The notes beneath the pieces are model-generated. The model had not been told where the DNA came from. It made no database searches and saw only the letters and a program-made list of their open reading frames with translations. The position numbers and the translations under genes are program-made. A stretch of 64,000 bases of DNA from Bipolaris cookei (Eukaryota > Ascomycota > Dothideomycetes > Pleosporales > Pleosporaceae): positions 186,001 through 250,000 of the forward strand of contig NRSV01000046.1 in NCBI GenBank assembly GCA_002286855.1. Reading direction: 5' to 3'. Shown one piece after another: positions 56,419 through 64,000 of the stretch (position 1 is the first letter of the stretch; every line of letters begins with the position of its first letter).

Positions 56419-58473
56419 ATGGCGCTGCGTATTCCCTTTCTCTCGCGCCTGTACATCCGCGAGTACATTGCCTTGCTCCTGTCCATCTCACTGATCATCC
56501 TCGAGTCCTTCATTGCCGTCATCACCCTCGCCCTGCCGACCCCCGTTATCAACTTTTGCTATCGCCTCACCCGCAGCCTCTTCATCTACTGCTCCTCGCC
56601 CTCGTCCAAGCGCTCGCGTGATAACAAAAAGGCCGTCTGGAGCTCCATTGCCAATGCCTCCGACTTTGCTGAGCTCTGCCAGCTCTACGGATACGAATGC
56701 GAGGAGCACATTGTCCAGACGGGCGACGGCTATCTGCTAGGCCTGCACCGCCTAGGCTGGAAAAGGGGCGAGGAAAATGTGCGAGTCAACCCCCGCGACC
56801 GCGCAAAGATCCAGAAGAAGAAGGTCGTCTACCTGCACCATGGCCTCATGATGAATAGCGAGGTGTGGGTGTGCCTGACGGCCAAGGAACGATGCCTGCC
56901 CTTTGAGCTGGTAGAGCGCGGCTACGACGTCTGGCTCGGCAACAATCGCGGCAACAAGTACTCCAAGAAGAGTGTGCATACGCCCCCGACATCGAGCAGC
57001 TTCTGGAATTTTAGCATGGACCAATTCGCTTTTCACGATATTCCCGACTCGATTTCATACATTCTCGAGACGACCCACCAGCCGTCTCTGTCGTACATTG
57101 GCTTCTCCCAGGGAACTGCTCAGGCTTTTGCGACGCTATCCATACACCCGACGCTCAACGAAAAAGTCGATGTCTTCATTGCGCTGGCGCCAGCCATGTC
57201 ACCCAAGGGTGTTGCATCTGGAATCGTCGACGCCTTTGTAAAAGCCTCCCCGAACATCCTGTACCTTGCGTTTGGTCGCAAATCCATCCTTCCCTCGACG
57301 ACCATGTGGCAGTCTATTCTGTATCCGCCTATCTTTGTTCGTGCAATTGACAAGTCCTTGAGGTTTCTTTTCGGATGGACCGCTACTAACATTTTGCCTG
57401 AGCAAAAGCTCGCGGCATATCCCCACCTCTACTCCTACAGTTCGACCAAGAGTGTAGTCCACTGGTTCCAAATCATCCGCAACGGCACGTTCCAGATGTA
57501 CGACGACGATGACTCAAATCCAATCATCTCCAACCGATCCAAGTACTACAAGGTTGCCAAGTTTCCCACTAAAAATATCAAGACACCCATTGTGCTGGTC
57601 TATGGTGGGTCAGATAGTCTGGTCGATATCAACATCATGTTGAAGGAGCTCCCCTCTCACACAATCGCCAAGGAAATTCCCCACTACGAGCATTTGGACT
57701 TTTTGTGGGCAGAATCTGTCAACACTCTGGTCTTCCCACATGTTTTTGAGTATCTGGAAAAATTTGCAGTCACAGAAAGCGAGACTCCCCACGGCACTAA
57801 AGAGAAGCATTTGCGGTCACCAATCACATACAGAAGTCTCCTGCCAGGGATCGATACTCTGCCTGAGCAAGAAGGATACGACGATGTAGGAGATGAAAGG
57901 AAGGTAGCTTCACCCACCCTCCGACCAAGGCGAGGCTCACCCCCAACCCGACGAGCAATCTCCTACCATGGCCCATCCTCAGCTGACAGTCCCTCGGTGA
58001 TTACCAGCCCCGTTATAGCGTCGAGAATGTCCTATCCAACTGCCTACAAAATGAACACCGAGGAAATATTCCCATCCATCCGCAGCAGAATCATGTCACC
58101 ACCCCCGACAAACCGAGTCTCACTCACTTTTGATTCCCCCGAAAACTCGCAGACCACAGCCCAAACCTCGACCTCTCGTCCCGAAGGCTGGTGGTCTTCC
58201 GACGAAGTCGCCGGCACAGATCCCTCTCAATCTACCACCCCTGCGAGTCCCACTCCCGCCAGGAGACTAAGCATCGGCAGCCAACAAAGCACAAAAAGCA
58301 TGGCGGGCAAGTTCGGCACCAAAGGCATTACTGTTGGCGCCAGCAAGGCCGTCAGCGCCGTATCAACGGGCGAGGGCTTCGGTGAGGGCCACAACGCCGC
58401 CACCGATAACAAGAAGCAGCGTCGCAATACTCTTAAGAAGAAACCGCCGCCTCCATCTCAGCCTTCAAGCTGA
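56419..58473 (+). CDS. sterol esterase / lipase of the Tgl1-Yeh type
   Basis: The single exon encodes 684 residues. A hydrophobic segment at about 14-45 is a membrane anchor or lipid-droplet hairpin. The alpha/beta-hydrolase part has an acid-lipase N-terminal motif (LCQLYGYECEEHIVQTGDGYLLGLHRL near 80-110), LHHGLMMNSEVW, and the nucleophile elbow GFSQG with Ser230. The acid is probably Asp399 (YGGSDSLVD) and the base His425 (HYEHLDFLW). The C-terminal 200 residues are Ser/Thr/Pro-rich and probably disordered. Yeast Tgl1, Yeh1 and Yeh2 hydrolyse steryl esters on lipid droplets or at the plasma membrane; the same role is likely here, but which paralog it matches is unclear. The frame opens at 56326 without an ATG, so the ATG at 56419 (CGCCATGG context) is used. 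Confidence 0.88.
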   Translation: MALRIPFLSRLYIREYIALLLSISLIILESFIAVITLALPTPVINFCYRLTRSLFIYCSSPSSKRSRDNKKAVWSSIANASDFAELCQLYGYECEEHIVQTGDGYLLGLHRLGWKRGEENVRVNPRDRAKIQKKKVVYLHHGLMMNSEVWVCLTAKERCLPFELVERGYDVWLGNNRGNKYSKKSVHTPPTSSSFWNFSMDQFAFHDIPDSISYILETTHQPSLSYIGFSQGTAQAFATLSIHPTLNEKVDVFIALAPAMSPKGVASGIVDAFVKASPNILYLAFGRKSILPSTTMWQSILYPPIFVRAIDKSLRFLFGWTATNILPEQKLAAYPHLYSYSSTKSVVHWFQIIRNGTFQMYDDDDSNPIISNRSKYYKVAKFPTKNIKTPIVLVYGGSDSLVDINIMLKELPSHTIAKEIPHYEHLDFLWAESVNTLVFPHVFEYLEKFAVTESETPHGTKEKHLRSPITYRSLLPGIDTLPEQEGYDDVGDERKVASPTLRPRRGSPPTRRAISYHGPSSADSPSVITSPVIASRMSYPTAYKMNTEEIFPSIRSRIMSPPPTNRVSLTFDSPENSQTTAQTSTSRPEGWWSSDEVAGTDPSQSTTPASPTPARRLSIGSQQSTKSMAGKFGTKGITVGASKAVSAVSTGEGFGEGHNAATDNKKQRRNTLKKKPPPPSQPSS

Positions 58474-60939
58474 CATTCGCGGAAACGGCCTGCTCAGAAG
58501 AGGAGGCTGTTTTTGAAAAAATTGATACGGAAATGTCGTATGAAGTAGATTAGGGGCGATTGAGGGGCACCACTTTTTTGTTCTCTCTCGTTCTTTTGGA
58601 TACGGTTACACACTTTTTTAGACTGAAAGAGGAGGTTTTGCTTGCTACCCATTTCCCCCCACTCCTCCCAAATCCGTTTTTTAAATATACATGCCTCTCT
58701 CTTTATGAGCCAGAAAATTTTATCATTGCCAATAGTTTTCTCTCTGGCTTTTTATTTTGTTTATCTTCGTCACTCAGATTGCGCTTGTGTATCTGACGCT
58801 GGATTTGGGCTAGATTGCTTGAGCTATTCCTGTCGTTGTCATTATCGTGCTGTCGGTATATGTAACGATCCTGTTCCTTACATATATCTCGAGTGTGGAT
58901 AGCCGGGTAATCTGATGTGCAGGGCAAGCGATAACGAGTCGAGTCGAGTCGAGTCAATCCTTCTTTTCCCCCCTTCGGACCTAAAACTGGAACTGCGACT
59001 TCGAACACATCAACTGACTAGTCACAGCGCATATTCGTGCCTGATTCACCTGACTAGTCGACTTCTTCGGCATAATTTGCATCCTTTTTCGATAATTGGA
59101 TAAAGCCGATAGGATGCCTTTTTATCTTTTTTTCTTTGGCATGGTTGTATTGAGGTTTGATGGGGGAAGTTGGTGATAGAGTGGTGGAGAAGGGGGTATT
59201 ACCCTAGGAACTGAGGGAGTGACAGGTTGGGGGTTCCGAGGTTTTGTCTGGATGGTGGGGGCTTGGCGGGGGATGGGGTGAGATTGCGAGGTGGTATTAT
59301 TGTCTTGGTGGTGGTGTTGGATGTCACTTTCTTTTCCATCTTTCAAGATTTTTTGTATTGATTTGTGGAGGTGGAAAGATTAACATTTGCGTAGATACGA
59401 TAACCACGATATCTCTCTTGTTTATTTTGGTTTGCATTTCAATCATGTGATCTCGCGTCTTCATCGCACGTTCACGCTTGGACTTCTAATTCAACTACAC
59501 ACTGCCCACTTATTCTAGGCTCGTTTCGCACCCCCATCTCTTTCTCTCCTCCCCTTCATGCACTTAGCTCCCTCGCAAAAAGGCCTAATCCCAAGACCCA
59601 CAAGTATTGACATTCTACACAAGCCCGTATAGTCACCAGGTCGTATCGTAGGGGTACCATCAATGTTCAGCCTCACGACTCACAACTCCCACCAACAAAC
59701 ACATACTTGCTTGATCGGAAGTGGGGGATGGAGCCGCAATGATACCGTTGCAAACAAGGATTACCATCTCCCATAATCGATAGTTCAAAGCCAAGAGAAG
59801 GGGAGGATAGGGGGGTTACTCAAACTGTCTCAGCCCCGTTGCTAAACTCGGTTTAGCGTATAAACCTGAGGCACAAGAACCATCGACGCTTTTGGTGCCT
59901 CAAACACTTGTCGTGTCTCATCCTTTCCCCCACCCCTTTGCCGTGCGCCAAACCCGCAACTTTGTACTACTACACACACGCCTTCTTTGCTCCTTCTGGG
60001 TGTTTTCCCTTTGCCGCGCAAGTAGCAGCGGGACGGTAGGCAAAGTGACAGGTGTAGCGCTGCTTCGCTGCAGGGCCGAGAACCTCTGAGGATGTTTTGC
60101 GACGCACGATGCAGTTGAGGTAATCTATCTCGCACCTCGCACGTTCGCGGGCTGTGTGTTGTTTACATTGAAGGGGATTTGGACCGCGCACCCTGTTGTT
60201 GTTGCTACGCACAAGAAAATAATGAGCATGTGGAGTGTGCATGTGTGCATTGCACAAACAGCCCGTGATCTAACCCACGACCACGGAAAAATCGGATAGG
60301 CAAACAGTACTTAATGCGTTCCCTTAAGGGAAAACTAGGCTACAAAGAGTACTTTGCGACAATGTATTACAGCCTAGATTCGACTCCACGGTTCTTGATA
60401 GGGGCTTGTACAGCCGTTGTTCCTGGCTAGCAAAAAAACGCCTTGGCTATTGCAGACTCCTGCAGGGACCCTGTCCCGATGGAGGAATTTGGGGGAGCTA
60501 GGCTGGGGCTTGTGGGTATTGTGATATTATGGGAATCCTATAGTTATGTCTTTCCTGTCCTGACCCTGGTGCGGTTTTCTGACTAGCTGGTTTACTTCAC
60601 TTTCTTTCGAGTCGTGGGTTGCGCATTGAGTCTCTTCTTTCGTTCGTTCGTTGCATTTATTATCGTGGTTTCTCGCTGGCGAGCATCAAGCTGGTTTGAT
60701 ATTTTGTTTTTTGGTTGTAAGATTTCTCAGACGCTCGTTTGCATACTAGCTTTTGTGTTGGTCTCAGTCACTCCTTTGATTTTGTGTATCGGCCTTGTTG
60801 CGCCTTTTGTTTTTTTTGTTTGTTATACCACCACTGTCTTTCCAGTTACATCAACGTCGAGGTTTGTGCAAGAGTTATTGCTTCGAGGAATCTTTCTGCT
60901 CCTCTTTGGATTTGTTGAATACTTACAACCCGCGCTAAT
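58474..60939. other. 2.5-kb intergenic region
   Basis: This is the 3' flank of the esterase gene and the upstream region of the GPI-anchored protein gene. It includes four GAGTC units at 58937-58956 and T-rich, pyrimidine-rich stretches before 60940 that look like a leader. A 142-codon plus frame at 60614-61042 is hydrophobic and T-rich but overlaps the true gene and is judged spurious. Confidence 0.5.
58937..58956. repeat. (GAGTC)4 pentanucleotide tract
   Basis: Four consecutive GAGTC units lie in the intergenic region beyond the esterase gene. Their short length gives little sign of function. Confidence 0.7.
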
Positions 60940-63900
60940 ATGCATTTTCTACACGCGCTTGTCGTCGTCGTTGCGACGTTGGGGAACAATGTCGATGCGA
61001 TTGCAAAGCGCGGCTTGGAAGCCGAACCGCAACGCATTTTGAGAGCTGCGACAAAACGGTCCGACCTGTATCGAAGAAGCATTCGCATTACCAAAAGATT
61101 TGAGACGGAGATGGCTTATGTGGAGAGTAGGTTGCTTACTCAGGTTTATGCGTACCCAGGCTGACGATCGATTAGATGAGAATGCCTGGAGCGATGCGTG
61201 GACTTTTGCTTCCCAGGTCAAGGTCGGCTCGCAGAAGCCAGTGTTCAGCCTGGAAGAGCATGAGCATCACTTGAAAGATGTCCAGTGTGGTAACGATGCT
61301 ATGAAGTTGCATTTCGTTGATGCTTCGTCTGCTCGAGATGCCCGAGCCGCCTATGGTGAAGATGGTGGCTTGATTATCACTTCACATGAGAGCTGCAACG
61401 ACGAAGGTGAGCGCTCAGTTTACCGGTAAGTTGCACCTTGTACTAAAAGATCGCACCCTGACAATCCCAGTGTCAACGGTGTATCCTTTGCCGAGGATGG
61501 GGAAGCACTCGACCTATCCGTCAAGAAGACAACATGGCGACAGGCCTTTGACCGCATGAACGTGACATTCGGTCACACCACTGATGACCACATCATTCGT
61601 CGCCATGCTGACTTTGCCATGATCCGGAGCAAGCGCCAGAACAGGGTTGCTGTTCCCCAGAACATATCAGAAGACGTCAATACTGCTCTCTTCGACTTGA
61701 GTTCCGAGATAGTCGACAAGACCTTTGCCGCTAAAGATTTCCTTGAGATCCTTGGAGCTGTAGTTCCCTTTCCTGATGAATTGCCCATCAGCATTCCTAT
61801 TGAAATCGGCTGCAAGCGATGTGCTACCACTGGGCAGTTGGCGCTATCACAGGGTGCTTTCAACATTGACCTATCGCAAATTGACCTTATCCCTGATATC
61901 TTCCAGGGCGGCGACGACGGAAAAGAGATTGCGAGCGTTATCTCAGGCGGTTTTGTGGAGCTTGTAGCTACTGGCGTAGGTGCGCGATTGGATCTGTTTG
62001 CGCGACCATCTGCCAACGGCACGTTCGAAATTGCTCTGATTCAACTTCCTATTGCTGGCTTTGTCATTCCCGGAATTGGAAATGCGGGTGCCGTTTTCGA
62101 ACCCAGAATCGCGTTTGAATTTGAAGTCAGCGGTGGGCTTGAGGTCAACTATGGACTCGAACTCAATGTGCCTGACAACTCCAGGCTTCGGGTGGAGCTC
62201 ACCAACCTCAGTGGCAGCAGTCTTGTTGGTTTCCAGGACACCAGTCTTACTCCCCTGCCTGTCACTGTCAACATTACAGACGTTGATGTTACCCTTGGTC
62301 TTGCCTTCAAGCCCACCATCCCAGTTGGGTTCGAATTCCTTAGCCAGTTGTCAGCGGAGGTCACTGCTGCTTTGGACCTACCTCGCCTGGATGCAAAGCT
62401 CTCAACCAATATTGCTGAGAATTGTGGTAGTGGCGACAAAGCCTCCGACCCATCTACACCAGATGCAAACAACACGGCACAGATGTCTCCTGATCTTATC
62501 CAGCTGGGTCCTATCGCCTTGGTTGAAGCCAACGTCTCCATTTCCTGTGATCTCAGCTTTGACGTCTCGATTCCAGTGCTGCCACCACCGTTCAATGCCG
62601 TCAGGGTCGCACGAAATATTTTCAAGGCGGAATTCCCTCTCATCTCGGAATGCAAGTCGCCAGAGACTGCTTTCGATGATGCATCGGATGTTGTCGTTCC
62701 TGCGCCCCCAGTTGTTAGCGAATACGTTGCTCCGGCATCTCCTGTGAATGCTACTGCTGTGCCAGTCCACACAGCTCCAATGGTGAACTACACGATTTCT
62801 TCGATGGTAGCCCTGCCTGCCGCTACCACTCTAAGTAGTGTAGTCTACGCGGTGCCTTCATATATAGATGCTACTGATGATTCAGCCAGCACGAGCTGTT
62901 CAACTACTCCAAGCTATACAACTTCTCCAGACGTGAGTGCGACGGCCAGCATGACCAATGCGAGTATATCCACAGCCCCGTATCTAAACATTTCCGCTAG
63001 TTACACTAGCGCCAGTTACCCAGTGCCCTCAGAACCGGCTTCGACCACCATAATGGCCAGCAGCAGCACCGCACTCGCAAGCTCTTACGTCAATTTCAAC
63101 TCGACGGCGATGACCAACTATCCCATGCCCGTCATGTCGACGTTGTGCGAAAGCAGTTCGACTAGCGTAATCACCACCACGTCTTATACTACTTACAATA
63201 TCTCAAGGACGAGCACGATGTCAGCTGCCGAAGCGCCGACGCTAGATGCTGGATTCTCTTTCAGTCTTTTTTCAACAGTTACTCCAGAGGAGGTTGCTCC
63301 AACTAGTATGGCAGAGATTTCATCTATGGAAGCTGAACCTCCTGTTGAAACTCCGTCCACATCAGAGTCCACTTCTACACCAGAGTTCACGTCTACACCA
63401 GAGTCCGTGTCTGCCTCTTATTCGACTGCTCTCGCTATAAATTCATCTCAGGAGTCCATACCTTCGACTTCCCCGCCTGCTCCCGCTCTGACTTCATCGC
63501 TCCTAGAGTCCGCGGTACCTTTGCCGTCTTCCATTCCCGCTGTTTCTTCCGCTGTTTCCACTGTTGTTTCTTCTGCTGTCTCTCTATCGTCTTCTACTCC
63601 CGCCGAGTCCTCTACTGCTTCTCTTTCGGAATCTGCTCCCTCGGAATCCACTCCCGCTACTTTCTCAGCTGCCTCCTCTCCATCCTCACCCATCGAAACA
63701 TCAACCCTAATCGTCTCAAGCCAACCACCCGCATCACAAACACTATCGCCAACCCCCCTGGCGCCACCACCACCCTTCATGAGCGGCCCTCTCCCATCGC
63801 TAGCAGCCACGCTCAGCGAAGCCCCCGGGTTTTTGGTCCCAACCAATGCAAGCGTCCTGCCTGTGATGCAAACAAGCATCGTGTCATTTACCGGCACCGC

Positions 63901-63979
63901 ATCGCGGGGTGTACAAATCTCATATCTGGTGAGTATATTGAGTGTGGTAATTGGAATCGTTGGTTTGTGGGTTATTTGA
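60940..63979 (+). CDS. GPI-anchored cell-surface protein with Ser/Thr-rich stalk
   Basis: Exons 60940-61126, 61176-61425 and 61471-63979 (introns of 49 and 45 bp) encode 981 residues. A signal peptide covers about residues 1-20 (HALVVVVATLG). Residues 20-175 form a first domain with conserved-looking YVENENAWSDAW and HFVDASSARDARAAYG patterns. Residues 175-550 are a beta-rich extracellular domain (IPIEIGCKRCATTGQLALSQG, repeated FE-like strands, LDLFARPSANG), with Asn-glycosylation sites. Residues 554-950 are a Ser/Thr/Pro/Ala-rich stalk suited to O-glycosylation. The C-terminus ends in a hydrophobic segment (YLVSILSVVIGIVGLWVI) after small residues, a GPI-attachment signal. The protein is therefore likely anchored in the membrane or wall. 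Large fungal surface proteins of this layout are common, but the function of the globular domains is unknown to me. Confidence 0.85.
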
Positions 63980-64000
63980 GAGTGGGCTTGCTAGTCAAGA

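Noticed and set aside
60361..60400. Sequence ATTCGACTCC resembling a tRNA T-arm
   Set aside because: No matching acceptor stem, anticodon arm or B-box context could be placed around it; no cloverleaf forms.
60614..61042. 142-codon hydrophobic plus-strand frame before the GPI-anchored protein
   Set aside because: It overlaps the signal-peptide exon of the real gene in another frame and is hydrophobic only because the leader is T-rich.

Overview
The window is a stretch of nuclear DNA from a filamentous ascomycete. The grounds are short spliceosomal introns (44-101 bp, GTRNGT donors, CTRAY-like branch sites, YAG acceptors), many single-exon genes separated by 1-3 kb, and fungal-only families: a Zn2Cys6 regulator, an RTA1-like transporter, an Och1-type mannosyltransferase, PET191 and a GPI-anchored Ser/Thr-rich wall protein. 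A dothideomycete (Pleosporales-like) origin is my best guess, from overall gene style only; no species is claimed. I found no tRNA, rRNA, CRISPR array or intact transposon.

Layout. 1-31 kb looks like housekeeping or regulatory sequence: a TALE homeodomain regulator with a long, probably spliced leader (3333-5007, +); a Pfa5-type DHYC palmitoyltransferase (8863-10168, -); two small related Cys/His proteins (12664-13047 and 14431-14805, +); an arrestin-like protein ending in a PY motif (16389-17777, +); an annexin with a Pro/Gln/Gly/Tyr tail (18220-19712, -); a P/Q-rich conserved-looking protein (21197-21838, +); an Och1-type mannosyltransferase with a 432-bp last intron (22747-24369, -); a 537-aa protein of unknown function (27058-28758, -); and a PGAP4-like glycosyltransferase (30113-31399, +).

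31-53 kb looks more accessory, with long gene-poor spacers and unusual proteins: an F-box pseudogene (31878-32162, -), a short-chain dehydrogenase (33618-34610, +), a secreted protein built of about eight Cys repeats (34962-36653, -), an F-box protein (38529-40028, -), a BTB protein (42885-43727, -), a giant Leu/Pro/Ser-repeat protein ending in three PAN/apple-like Cys modules (44611-49325, -), and an RTA1-like membrane protein (51264-52356, -). The last is transcribed away from a Zn2Cys6 factor (53346-55308, +).

55-64 kb returns to core genes: PET191 (cytochrome oxidase assembly, 55542-55991, -), divergent from a Tgl1/Yeh-type sterol esterase (56419-58473, +), then a 981-aa GPI-anchored surface protein (60940-63979, +) that ends 21 bp before the window does.

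How they fit together: several products act in the secretory pathway and cell surface (Och1-like, PGAP4-like, GPI protein, giant PAN-like protein, Cys-repeat protein) or at membranes (palmitoyltransferase, annexin, arrestin, RTA1, sterol esterase). There is no evident biosynthetic cluster. The best candidates for something undescribed are the Cys-repeat secreted protein, the giant repeat/PAN-like protein and the pair of small Cys/His proteins.
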